Of a DNA stretch of 64,000 bases, positions 18,528 to 27,917 are shown piece after piece. The stretch spans positions 124,001-188,000 of the forward strand of contig CAWFMY010000005.1 in NCBI GenBank assembly GCA_963816925.1, given 5' to 3'. The stretch's first letter is position 1; each line of letters opens with the position of its first letter. Both the position numbers and the translations under genes were made by a program. The notes under the pieces were generated by a model. The model had not been told where the DNA came from, did not search any database, and was given only the letters and a program-made list of their open reading frames with translations. The DNA comes from CAIWHR01 sp963816925. GTDB lineage: Bacteria > Pseudomonadota > Gammaproteobacteria > Burkholderiales > Casimicrobiaceae.

Positions 18528-19696
18528 GTCGTGGCCCTCTCGAAGTCCTTCAGCAACTCCCGTGCGACGATGAGCTTCTGCACCTCGGTCGCGCCTTCGT
18601 AGATGCGCAGCGCGCGGATTTCGCGGTACAGGCGCTCGACCACTTCGCCACGGGTGACGCCGCGCGCCCCGAACAACTGGACGGCCGCGTCGATCACCCG
18701 CTGCGCCGTCTCCGTTGCCGCCATCTTCGCCATCGCGGCTTCGCGCGTCGCGCTGGCGCCATGGATATCCCGCCGCCAGGCGGCACGGTAGGTGAGCAGC
18801 GCGGCCGCATCGATTTCCGTCGCCATTTCGCCGAGCGTTGCCTGCGTCAATTGCAGTTCGCCCAGCGTCGTGCCGAACATCCTGCGTTCGCCGACGTGGC
18901 GAAGCGATTCGTCGAGCGCGCGCCGCGCAAAGCCCAGCGCCGCCGCCGCCACCGACGCGCGAAAGACGTCCAGCGTGCGCATCGCGAGCTTGAAGCCTTC
19001 TCCTTCCCCGCCGATCAGCGCGTCCGCCGGCACGCGGCAGCCATCGAATGCGAGTCGGGCAAGCGGATGCGGCGCGATCACACGGATGCGTTCCGCGATG
19101 ACGAGGCCCGGCGCGTTGGCCGGCACGAGGAACGCCGAAATGCCGCGCGTGCCCGTGGTCCCGGCGGCGCGCGCGAACACGCAATAGAAATCGGCGATTC
19201 CACCGTTCGATATCCACGTCTTGCTGCCGTTGATGATCCAGGAGTCGCCATCGCGGCGCGCGATGGTCGTCATCGCGCCGACGTCCGATCCGGCATCGGG
19301 TTCCGACAGCGCGAATGCCGCGATCACCTTGCCTTTCGCGACCGCCGGGAGCCAGCGCGCCTTCTGCGCGGCGCTGCCCGCCAGCGTGATCGGGCCGCTG
19401 CCCAGTCCCTGCATCGCAAATACGAAGTCGGCGAGACCGTCGGCGTAGGCGAGCGTCTCGCGCGCGACGCACAGGGCGCGCGAGTCGAGCGCGGGCAATT
19501 CGCCGCCGTGCGCGGCCGGCACGCAGTAGCGGAGCCAGCCGGCGTCGCCGAGGCGCCGGACCAGGTCGCGACAGGCAGCATCGACATCGTCATGCGCCTG
19601 CGGCGACAACTCGGCTGCGGACCAGATGCCGAGCCCGGTGGCGAGCCGTTGATGCCCGTCGTCGAAGAACGGCCAGTCGAGATGGTCGGAATTCAT
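18524..19696 (-). CDS. Acyl-CoA dehydrogenase family protein of the aryl-CoA operon
   Basis: The 390-residue flavoprotein has AFALSEPDAGSDVGAM (FAD and substrate loop), WIINGSKTWISNGGIADF, FGTTLGELQLTQATLGEMA, and the catalytic base region LRIYEGATEVQKLIVARELL. It is distinct from the gcdH paralogue downstream and lacks the RSxxS glutaryl signature. It probably oxidises an alicyclic or ring-opened CoA ester after dearomatisation. ATG at 19696 lies 11 bases after the hydratase stop; its own stop overlaps the ligase start. Confidence 0.9.
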   Translation of the reverse strand: MNSDHLDWPFFDDGHQRLATGLGIWSAAELSPQAHDDVDAACRDLVRRLGDAGWLRYCVPAAHGGELPALDSRALCVARETLAYADGLADFVFAMQGLGSGPITLAGSAAQKARWLPAVAKGKVIAAFALSEPDAGSDVGAMTTIARRDGDSWIINGSKTWISNGGIADFYCVFARAAGTTGTRGISAFLVPANAPGLVIAERIRVIAPHPLARLAFDGCRVPADALIGGEGEGFKLAMRTLDVFRASVAAAALGFARRALDESLRHVGERRMFGTTLGELQLTQATLGEMATEIDAAALLTYRAAWRRDIHGASATREAAMAKMAATETAQRVIDAAVQLFGARGVTRGEVVERLYREIRALRIYEGATEVQKLIVARELLKDFERATT

Positions 19697-19707
19697 GCGG
19701 CGCTCCG

Positions 19708-20544
19708 TCAGTTGCCCTCGAACGTCGGTTTCCGCTTCGCCGCGAACGCCTCGAACGCGCGGTGGAAATCCTGCGTCTGCATGCAGATCGCCTGCGCTTC
19801 CGCTTCGGCTTCGATCGCCGCGTCGAGGTCCATCGCCCATTCCTGATGCAGCAGCTTCTTGGTCATCCCATGCGCGAACGTCGGACCGTCGGCAAGCGAG
19901 CGCGCGAGACCGTGCGCGTCGGAAAGAAGCATGTCGGTCGCGACCAGCCGATTGAAGAACCCCCAGGCAACGCCTTCGTCGGCCGTCATCGCGCGGCCGG
20001 TGTAGAGAAGCTCGGACGCACGGCCCTGGCCGATCATCCGCGGCAGCAGCGTGCACGCGCCCATGTCGCAGCCGGCGAGCCCGACCTTGGCGAACAGGAA
20101 CGCGGTCTTCGCCGCCGGCGTTCCGATGCGAAAGTCGGACGCGAGCGCGACCATCGCGCCCGCGCCCGCGCAAATGCCGTCGACCGCCGCGACGATCGGC
20201 TGCGGACAGGCGCGCATCGCCTTGACGAGGTCGCCGGTCATCCGCGTAAAGGCGAGCAGCTCCGGCATCGTCATCCGGGTGAGCGGTCCGATGATCTCGT
20301 GCACGTCCCCGCCCGAGCAGAAATTGCCGCCGGCGCCCGTGACGACGACGGTCCTGACGTCGCTGGCGTACACGAGCCCGCGGAACAGATCGCGCAGCTC
20401 GGCATACGAGTCGAACGTGAGCGGATTCTTCTTCGCGGGCCGGTCGAGCGTGATCGTCGCCACCTTGCCGTCGGCATCCGCCTGCCAGCGGAAATGCGTC
20501 GCCGCGTAGTCGCGAAACGGCCGCGTGTGGTGCGTCATGCTCAT
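19708..20544 (-). CDS. Enoyl-CoA hydratase/isomerase family protein
   Basis: The 278-residue crotonase-fold protein has VATITLDRPAKKNPLTFDSY, the oxyanion-hole loop AGGNFCSGGDVHEIIG, and DGICAGAGAMVALASDFRIG. It would hydrate or hydrolyse a cyclic or ring-opened enoyl-CoA. ATG at 20544 overlaps the marR stop. Its place between MarR and an acyl-CoA dehydrogenase, with a flavin monooxygenase upstream, matches beta-oxidation-like steps after aryl-CoA dearomatisation. Confidence 0.9.
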   Translation of the reverse strand: MSMTHHTRPFRDYAATHFRWQADADGKVATITLDRPAKKNPLTFDSYAELRDLFRGLVYASDVRTVVVTGAGGNFCSGGDVHEIIGPLTRMTMPELLAFTRMTGDLVKAMRACPQPIVAAVDGICAGAGAMVALASDFRIGTPAAKTAFLFAKVGLAGCDMGACTLLPRMIGQGRASELLYTGRAMTADEGVAWGFFNRLVATDMLLSDAHGLARSLADGPTFAHGMTKKLLHQEWAMDLDAAIEAEAEAQAICMQTQDFHRAFEAFAAKRKPTFEGN

Positions 20545-21068
20545 CGCTGTCCCCCCTTCGCCGCACTTTGGTCCGCCGGCGCGGAAATCGTCGTCTTGAG
20601 CTTGCCGAGAAGCGCTTGCAGCCGTTCGCGATCGGCCGCGGCGAGCCCCCCGATTATCTCGTCGACCCAGGCCTCGTGCGCGGTGGCCATCGCGTCGAAC
20701 GCCCGCTTGCCCGCCGGCGTCAGGCGAACCAGGTGGGCGCGCCGGTCACCCGCGATGGCGCGCCGCTCGACCAGCCCTTCCGCGACCAGCGCGGCGGTGA
20801 TGCCGGTGACGTTGCCGCCGGTCACCATCAGCCGCCGCGACAGCTCGCCCATCCGCAGCCCTTCGGGATTGCGCTCGAGCTGCGCCATCAGGTCGAAGCG
20901 CGGCAACGTCGTGTCGAAACGCTCGCGCAGCCGCGCGCGGATCCGGCCTTCGATCAGGATCGTGCACGTCAGAAGCCGCAGCCACAGCCGCAGCGCGTCG
21001 TGATGATCGTCGTGGAGGTGCGTCTCGCGATCGGGAGCGAGTGCCGCGGACTCAGCCAGGTTGTTCAT
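20541..21068 (-). CDS. MarR-family transcriptional regulator of the aryl-CoA operon
   Basis: The 175-residue protein has a MarR winged helix: FDTTLPRFDLMAQLERNPEG, LRMGELSRRLMVTGGNVTGI (recognition helix) and the wing EGLVERRAIAGDRRAHLVRLT. MarR proteins in such operons typically repress and are released by an aryl-CoA. The gene lies inside the operon it probably controls, about 100 bases after the monooxygenase gene and overlapping the hydratase start. An AT-rich inverted repeat sits at the operon promoter (23569-23589). Confidence 0.9.
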   Translation of the reverse strand: MNNLAESAALAPDRETHLHDDHHDALRLWLRLLTCTILIEGRIRARLRERFDTTLPRFDLMAQLERNPEGLRMGELSRRLMVTGGNVTGITAALVAEGLVERRAIAGDRRAHLVRLTPAGKRAFDAMATAHEAWVDEIIGGLAAADRERLQALLGKLKTTISAPADQSAAKGGQR

Positions 21069-21171
21069 CCGTGTCCTCCGCTCCGCCGCAATGGATTCGT
21101 ACGCCCGTTCAGTCGGCCACCGGAATCGCTCGGCGACGCGCCCTTCGGGCCTTGGCTGACGCCCGCCTCGC

Positions 21172-23516
21172 TCATCCGTGAGTCTCCTTGTCCTCTGCCG
21201 CCATCTCCGCAGCGCGCGCGAGGTTGCGCTCGAGCTGCGCCTTGCCGGACAGGTACTGCGGGGGCCAGGTCATGTCGTGGTACCCGAGTTGCGCGGCCGC
21301 GTGCAGCGTCCAATACGGATCGGCGAGATGCGGTCGGGCCAGCGCGCACAGGTCGGCGCGTCCCGCCATCAGGATGCTGTTGACGTGGTCGGGCTCGAAG
21401 ATCGCGCCGACCGCCATCGTCGCGATGTCGACTTCATTGCGGATGCGGTCGGCGAACGGCGTCTGGTACATGCGGCCGTAAACGGGCTTCGCGTCGCGCG
21501 TCGTCTGGCCGGACGAGACGTCGATCAGGTCGGCGCCCGCGGCCTTGAACAGGCGGGCGATGTCGACGGCGTCGTCCGGCGTGTTGCCGCCGGGCACCCA
21601 ATCGTGCGCGGAAATGCGCACCGACATCGGCTTGTCCGCGGGCCATACGGCGCGCAGCGCACGGAAAACCTCCAGCGGAAACCGGCAGCGGTTCTCGAGC
21701 GATCCGCCGTAGCTCGTCGTCGCGGACATTGGTGAGCGGCGAGATGAAGGCCGACAGCAGGTAGCCGTGCGCGCAATGCAGCTCGAGCCAGTCGAACCCG
21801 GCTTCGGCGCCCCACTCCGCGGCGCGCACGAAATCGGCCTTGACGCGCGCCATGTCGTCCGCCGTCATTTCGCGCGGAACCTGATTGCGCGGACCGTACG
21901 CGAATCGGCGATGGCCCGATCAGCGGCCAGTTCCGTGCCGACAATGGCTCGTCGGCCTCCTCCCAGCCCCGCTGCGTCGAACCCTTCGGTCCGGCGTGGC
22001 CGAGCTGCAGCGCGATCTTCGCCGGCGTGCGCGCGTGCACATAGTCGACGATGCGCTTCCATGCGTCGCGATGCTCCGGCGTGTACATGCCGGCGCACCC
22101 CGGGCTGATGCGCGCGTCGGCCGACGGGCAGACCATTTCGGTGAACACCATACCGGCCCCGCCATGCGCGCGGCTGCCGAGATGCACGAGGTAGTAGTCG
22201 TCCGGCGTGCCGTCGACGCAGGAGTATTGCGCCATCGGCGACACGACGACCCGGTTCGCCAGCGTGACGCCGCGCAGCGCGAATGGCGTGAACATCGGCG
22301 GTCTCGCCTGCGCAACGGGTTGTGCGCTCCGCTGCGTTCCGGCCGCAAACCATGCCTCCATCTCGTCCACGAAGCGCGGATCGCGCAGCCGCAGGTTCTC
22401 GTGCGAGATCCGCTGGCTGCGCGTCAACAGGCTGTAGGCGAACTGCGGCGCTTCGAGCGCGGTGTAGCGCGCCACGTTCTCGAACCATTCGGTGGAATTG
22501 CGCGCCGCGTTCTGGATCTTGAGGACCTCGACCGAGCGCTGCGCCTCGTACGCGGCGAGCGCCATCGGCAGGTCCGCGTCGGCGCCGATCTGGCGCGCCA
22601 GCGCGATCCCATCCTCGAGGGCGAGCTTCGTCCCCGAGCCGATCGAAAAATGCGCGGTGTGCGCGGCATCGCCCATCAGCACGATCGGCACATTGCGGCC
22701 GTCGACGTCGGTCCAATGCACCCAGGACCCACAGACGATGCGCGGAAACTTGATCCAGATCGCCGAGCCGCGGAGGTGCGTGGCATTGGACAGCAGCCGC
22801 TCCCCGTCGAGCCACGGCGCGAAGAGCCGCTCGCAGTACGCGATCCCTTCCTCCTGCGACATGCGCTCGAGGCCGGACTTCTGCCAGACCTCCTCGGGCG
22901 TCTCGACGATGAACGTCGACGTGTCGCCGTCGTATTGGTACGCATGCGCCTGGAACCAGCCGTGCTCGGTTTCGACGAACGCGAACGTGAAGGCGTCGAA
23001 CTTCTTCTTCGTTCCGAGCCAGACGAAGCGGCAGCGCCGCACGTCGACATCGGGCGCGAAGGCGTCGAGATAGCGCGTGCGGATCCGGCTGTTGATGCCG
23101 TCGGACGCGATGACGACGTCCGCCCCGAATTCGCGCGCCGCGGCGATGTCGTCGGTGACGTCGGTGTCGAACACGAGCTCGACGCCGAGCGCCTCGCAGC
23201 GTTTTTGCAGGATGTTGAGCAGGCGCTTGCGCCCGATGCCGCAGAAACCGTGGCCGCCGGACGTGATCGTCGTGCCGCGGAAATGGACGTCGATGTCGTC
23301 CCAGTGGTTGAACGCGCCGGCAATTTCGCGGGCGGTCGCAGGATCGGCCGCTTCGAGGTTGCCCATCGTGTTGTCGGAAAACACCACGCCCCAGCCGAAC
23401 GTGTCGTACGGACGGTTGCGCTCGACGACGCGAATCGCGTGCCGCGGATCCGCCTTCTTGAGCAGGAGGGCGAGATAGAGGCCCGCGGGACCACCGCCTA
23501 CGCAAAGGACGCGCAT
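21172..23516 (-). pseudogene. Aryl-CoA monooxygenase/old-yellow-enzyme fusion (2-aminobenzoyl-CoA monooxygenase/reductase or salicylyl-CoA 5-hydroxylase type), two frameshifts
   Basis: Residues 1 to about 385 are a class A flavin monooxygenase: LCVGGGPAGLYLALLLKK (FAD-binding GxGxxG), FGWGVVFSDNT, and VLMGDAAHTAHFSIGSGTK. From about residue 405 follows an NADH:flavin oxidoreductase (OYE) domain: FTPFALRGVTLANRVVVSPM, KIALQLGHAGPKG, FDWLELHCAHGYLLSAF, YGGSLENRCRFPLEVF. Such fusions oxygenate and reduce CoA thioesters of 2-aminobenzoate, or hydroxylate salicylyl-CoA. The reading frame is broken by single extra bases near 21901 and near 21712; without them it would be 780 residues, the usual family length. 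AGGAAAG precedes the ATG. First gene of the operon. Confidence 0.88.
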
Positions 23517-23568
23517 CGCTTTCCTGTGGGATGCCTGCGATCGATGCCGCCGAGGGACCGGCGGAACA

Positions 23569-23607
23569 TTTATATCTAAATATATTAAACCTCAATTATG
23601 CTGTCAA
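23569..23607 (-). promoter_or_regulatory. aryl-CoA operon promoter with AT-rich inverted repeat
   Basis: Minus strand: -35 TTGACA (23607-23602), 17-base spacer, -10 TATATT (23584-23579). The -10 lies inside a strikingly AT-rich imperfect inverted repeat (arms TTTATAT at 23569-23575 and ATATTAAA at 23582-23589) in otherwise GC-rich DNA, a plausible MarR operator. The leader to the ATG at 23516 is about 56 bases. Confidence 0.65.
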
Positions 23608-23743
23608 GCCCATCGTGCCGACCGCTCGCGGTCCCGTCCATCGCTAGGCCATCCGGTCGATTCCCGCGGGCGGTCTCATCCACGACGATCGAGGCCGGAT
23701 GGGCGGTGGCGTCGCCGTCCCGTCCGGCAACCCGGAGACCACG

Positions 23744-24346
23744 ATGACCGCTTTCGCGCGCCGCCCAGTCCCGAATCCGCTTCCCGCCGCCCGCATCCAT
23801 CCCACCTGGCCATTCCCGCCGTCCGGGGCGGCTTCACCCTGGTCGAACTTCTGATCGCGCTTGACGCTTGCGGCGCTCCTCTGCGCAATCGCGTTGCCCT
23901 TCTACGGGGAATGGATCGCCGACTATCAGGTGCGCAACAACGCGGAACTACTCGCGGGCACGATGAACATTGCGCGGGCCGAGGCGATCAAGCGCGGACG
24001 ACGCGTCAATCTGTGCAAGTCCGCGGACGGGCGGCAATGCGCGACGGCGGGAGGCTGGGAAGTCGGCTATGTGGTTCATGTCGACGCGGATCGCGACGGC
24101 GACATCGACGCCGGCGAAGCGGCGCTGCGCGTGCAGCAGCCCGCGACCCCCGGCATCACGATCCGCGGCAACCGCCCGGTCGCCGACTACGTGTCGTACA
24201 CAAGTCTCGGCTCGGCGCGCTTGCTGAATGGTGGTCTGCAAATGGGGACGTTCACGGTGTGCAAGAGCGGGCGCCCCGCCATCGACGTGGTTCTCGCCAA
24301 TAGCGGACGCGCCCGCCTGCAGAAGACCGCGGTGACCTGTCCGTAG
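23744..24346 (+). pseudogene. FimT/GspH-type minor pseudopilin, frameshifted
   Basis: The prepilin signal GGFTLVELLIAL is read in one frame (from about 23827) and the body LAALLCAIALPFYGEWIADYQ in another, joined by an extra T near 23863. The body has the FimT pattern NNAELLAGTMNIARAEAIKRG and ends with a GspH-like domain with two cysteines. The 5' end is uncertain: the only nearby ATG (23744) is in the frame of the body, not of the signal, so either a second compensating indel exists or the start is elsewhere. First gene of the type IV pilus minor-pilin cluster. Confidence 0.7.
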
Positions 24347-24516
24347 CGCCGCGGCGCGCCGGCGGCGGTGCGGGCGCCGTCACGGCGCGCGCATGACCGG
24401 ACCATGCGGCCCACCGCGCCGGGCGCCGTCCGTTCCCGCAGGGCGCCCATTGGTCGGGATCGTTTGCGCGGCCCCTGCGCTGCTCCTAGGATACCGACAT
24501 CGAAAAGGGGATTTTC

Positions 24517-24988
24517 ATGTCCAGCATCAGACTTGCAACACCGTCGTCCCGCGCCGGCTTCACGTTGATCGAATTGATGATCGACCGTCGCGATCATCGG
24601 GATCCTGGCCGCGATCGCCATTCCGATGTATGGCGATTCGGTGATGCGCAGCAAGATCATCGGCGGCACCACCCAACTGGGGGACGTTCGCACCCAGATG
24701 GAGAAGTATTTCATGGACAACCGGTCGTACCTCGCCGGCGCCGCATGCGGCGCCGCACCGTCCATCGTGTCGTACAACGCCGATGCGTCGAGCAATTTCA
24801 CGTTGAGCTGCCCCGCGCCGACCGCGACGACGTACACGATTCAGGCCGACGGCAAGGCCGCCAAGGGCATGGGCGGCTTCACGTACACGATCAACGAGGC
24901 GAACGTCAAAACCACGGTCGCTCTTCCCGGAGGCTGGGCCGGCGCGGGATCCGCCTGCTGGGTGCTTCGCAAAGACGGATCCTGCTGA
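24517..24988 (+). pseudogene. pilE: Type IV pilin-like protein (PilE family), frameshifted
   Basis: After AAAAGGGGA and ATG at 24517 comes a class III prepilin signal, RAGFTLIELMI, then one extra base near 24584 shifts the frame; the continuation is VAIIGILAAIAIPMYGDSVM, the pilin N-terminal helix. The body has a GGTTQLGDVRTQMEKYFMDN motif and a cysteine pair near the C-terminus (GSACWVLRKDGSC) that may close a disulfide loop. Corrected length is 156 residues. PilE of this type is commonly encoded with pilVWXY1. Its stop overlaps the next start (TGATG). Confidence 0.8.
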
Positions 24989-25557
24989 TGACGAAAGCGC
25001 GCATCGCCGGGTTCACCATCATCGAGTTGATGATCGGCCTCTCCATTGCGGGGCTGCTCCTCGTGCTCGCGATGCCGAGCTACACGTTGTGGATCGCCGA
25101 TGCCCAGATACGAAACGCCGCGGAATCGATTGCCAGCGGCCTGCGCTACGCGCAGACGGAGGCCATCAAGCGCGACAGCCAGGTCGCGTTCACCATCGAC
25201 CCGACCACGGGAACCGGCGGCTGGACCGCGACGCTCGTGATCGACGGATCGACGTTGCAGACCGGCACCTTCAGGGAGGGCGCCAACATGGTGACATTCG
25301 CTCCGATTCCAGCGGCGTCGACGACCGTCACGTTTACCGGCCTGGGCCAGATTGGCCCGAACGCGCTGGGCGCCACGATGACGGAGGTCCGCCTTGACAC
25401 ATCCACGGGATCGGCCGGCGCGCGCAAATTGAACGTGCTGGTCGGTGGCGGCGCGAGTGCCGTCGCCGGGCAGGGAAGCCGCACCGGCATCAAGATCTGC
25501 GACCCGCAGGCCAACATCAAGTTTGGAAACAACGACCCGAAGGCGTGCCCGACCTGA
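24988..25557 (+). CDS. fimT: FimT/GspH-family minor pseudopilin
   Basis: The 189-residue product starts with a prepilin peptide, MTKARIAGFTIIELMIGLSI, cleaved before Phe by PilD, followed by NAAESIASGLRYAQTEAIKR, the GspH/FimT signature, and a beta-rich C-terminus. FimT-type proteins are incorporated at the pilus tip and some bind DNA. The gene overlaps the upstream pilin gene by TGATG. It is the second FimT-like gene in the cluster and, unlike most neighbours, its frame is intact. Confidence 0.87.
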   Translation: MTKARIAGFTIIELMIGLSIAGLLLVLAMPSYTLWIADAQIRNAAESIASGLRYAQTEAIKRDSQVAFTIDPTTGTGGWTATLVIDGSTLQTGTFREGANMVTFAPIPAASTTVTFTGLGQIGPNALGATMTEVRLDTSTGSAGARKLNVLVGGGASAVAGQGSRTGIKICDPQANIKFGNNDPKACPT

Positions 25558-25622
25558 CCGCCCTGGATTGGATGAGATGCTTGCCCTTGCCAAAATGAAG
25601 ATCGAACGCCGGCTGCCGACGA

Positions 25623-26081
25623 ATGCCCAAGCCACGCCGCCTCGGGCAGCGTGGCGGGTTCCTGCTCGAAGCGCTGATCGCGGTTCTGATCGTCGCGTTC
25701 GGCGTCCTCGGCCTCATCGGATTGCAGGCGCGCGCCATCCAGAACGTCGATGACGCGCAGTATCGCGCGGAGGCCGCGTTCCTCGCCAATTCGCTGCTCG
25801 GCCAGATGTGGGTCTACGACCCGAAGCAGCTCCAGGCCGACTTCTCGACGGGCGGCGGCGCCCCGTATACGGAATTCAAGAATTGGGTCGGGCAACGGTT
25901 GCCCGGCGCCAGCATCCCGGCAAACGCGCCGCAGGTGACGATCGATGGTGGCGCGAACCCCGCGCCCCTCACCGCCACCAGCCATAACGTGCTGATCCAG
26001 GTGTTCTGGCAGGCCCCCGGCGAGCCGGCAGGCACGCCCAAGCACAAATACGAAATCGACGCCACGGTGGGAGCGAACTGA
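25623..26081 (+). CDS. pilV: Type IV pilus minor pilin PilV
   Basis: The 152-residue protein has GQRGGFLLEALIAVLIVAFG, the PilV variant of the prepilin signal, then LGLIGLQARAIQNVDDAQYR and AEAAFLANSLLGQMW, which is typical of PilV. Minor pilins PilV, PilW and PilX form the priming complex that starts pilus assembly with PilY1 at the tip. Its stop overlaps the pilW start. Confidence 0.9.
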   Translation: MPKPRRLGQRGGFLLEALIAVLIVAFGVLGLIGLQARAIQNVDDAQYRAEAAFLANSLLGQMWVYDPKQLQADFSTGGGAPYTEFKNWVGQRLPGASIPANAPQVTIDGGANPAPLTATSHNVLIQVFWQAPGEPAGTPKHKYEIDATVGAN

Positions 26082-27268
26082 TGGCCACGCACCGCGGTTC
26101 CGCCTTCCGCCAGCGCGGCATGGGCATCGTCGAGACGATGGTCGGCATCCTGATCGGCATGGTCGTGCTGATCGCGATCTACAACGTCTTTGCCGTGGCC
26201 GAAGGCTACAAGCGCACGACCGTGGGCGCGGCCGACGCCCAAACCACGGGGCTTTTCACGCAGTTCGTCCTGAACCGCGAAATCGCCAACGCCGGGAACG
26301 GCATTTCCGGGGCGGCGGCGCAGTTGGGCACGTGCACGCTCGTCGATCCGAACTGGCCCTCGCCCGCCGGATTCTTCGCCGGCAACAAGGCGATCCGTCC
26401 GCTTCCCGTCGTGATTCTCGACAGCGGCAACCCCGATCTGCCCGACAGCATGATCATCACCTACAGCACGGCGCCGCACGTCATCTCGCCGGAGCTGCTT
26501 GGTCGACACCCCGATGGCGGTCGGCACGGATCCCGTCTACGTGCAAAGCCCCAATGGGTATCACGTCGACGACTTGATCGTCCTCAACGACATGTCGGGA
26601 AACTGCGAGTTGTCGCGGGTGACGGCCGTCACGCCGGGCAGCTCGGCGGGCGACCTCACGACCGGCTACGTCAAGCTGGCGCATACGCCCGTGACGAAGG
26701 CCTACAAGACGAGCGGCACGACGGACGGACCGAATGTCTTCAATCTCGGGCGCGGCCCCGTTCCCGGGCAGCTCCCCGAGGCCACGCGCACGCTGTTCGA
26801 TGTCGTCAACGGTCAGCTCCGCACCACCGATCTGTTCACGGCGGGCGCGACGGCCAATCCCATTTCGCAAAACGTGGTGCTGATCAAGGCGCAATACGGC
26901 GTCGACTGCGGCGTCCCGCCCCTTCCCCCCTTCGTCCCGAGCGGCGTCATCGTCTGGACGTCGGCGAGTGGCAATGCCTGTGGACGCAATTACACACCTG
27001 ACAACCTCGCGAATCCGGCGATTTTTGACGGCCGCGCGCCTTGCGACGATCCGCGCCGTGCGCATCGCGATCGTCGTCCGCAGCGACGAGCCCGATCTCA
27101 AGGACCCGGGCACTCGTCGGCCAGACGGCGACGCTGTTCAACTGCTCGACGGGCGCGTGCCCGGGCAGCATCAACCTCACCAACGCGATCCTGACCGACA
27201 ACTACCGTTACCGGATCTACGAGACCGTAGTTCCCATGCGCAACGCCATCTTCAACGACGGAACATGA
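26081..27268 (+). pseudogene. pilW: Type IV pilus minor pilin PilW, three frameshifts
   Basis: The N-terminus (RQRGMGIVETMVGILIGMVV) is a PilW prepilin signal. The frame breaks three times by single extra bases: near 26497 (after ISPELL, continuing VDTPMAVGTDPVYV), near 27031 (after NPAIFDG, continuing RLATIRAVRIAIVVRSDE) and near 27109 (continuing LVGQTATLFNCSTGA). Corrected length is 394 residues, and the C-terminal VRIAIVVRS and YRIYETVVPMRN patterns are typical of PilW. Its last codon overlaps the pilX start. Confidence 0.85.
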
Positions 27269-27889
27269 GACCCAAAACTTCCTTCCGCCCGGCGTCCGGG
27301 CATTGCCCGCCGCCAACGGGGCGTCGTCCTCTTCATCGCATTGATCGCGATGGTCGTGCTGAGCCTCGCGGGCGTCGCGCTGATCCGCTCCGTCGACACC
27401 GCGGGCTCGGTCGCCGGGAACATCGCGTTCCGCGAGGCGTCCACGACGGCGGTCAACCTCGCCGTGGAGCAGGCGGTCAACTGGGTGTTCGTTGCGCCGT
27501 TCAACGTCGAAGTCAACAACCCCGGCTTCCACTACTACGCCCAGCTTCAGGCGGGGGAAAAGCCCAACGGCATCCCCGCGGTGCTTTCCGGGACGTACAC
27601 GACGATGAAGGGGACGTACCCGTTCGGCGCCGCCGACGTCTATCCCTCCACCAAGATCGAAGTCCGGTCCGTCATCGAGCGCGTGTGCGCTCCGGGCATT
27701 GCGCTTCCGATGACGTTCATCCAGAAGGTGCAGTACTGCGACCAGTTGCCGCCGAAGGTTTCGGTCGCCAAGACATCGATGAAGCTCAAGGGACCCACGC
27801 TGCCGCCGATCCCGCTCTACCGGGTGACGGTGCGCGTCGACGTGCCCGGCACCAACACGACCACGTATGCCCAGGCCATGCTGCGTTGA
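27265..27889 (+). pseudogene. pilX: Type IV pilus assembly protein PilX, frameshifted
   Basis: ATG at 27265 opens MRPKTSFRPASG; one extra base near 27300 then shifts the frame to IARRQRGVVLFIALIAMVVLSL, the non-canonical N-terminal helix of PilX. The body continues AGVALIRSVDTAGSVAGNIAF and ends TTTYAQAMLR. Corrected length is 207 residues. PilX is a minor pilin of the tip complex and lies between pilW and pilY1, as is usual. Confidence 0.85.
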
Positions 27890-27917
27890 TGGCGAGCAAC
27901 TCCCAGGGAAAACAGAC

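Noticed and set aside
21885..23579. 564-residue plus-strand open frame opposite the monooxygenase fusion
   Set aside because: Shadow of the real gene; no recognisable domain and it spans the promoter.
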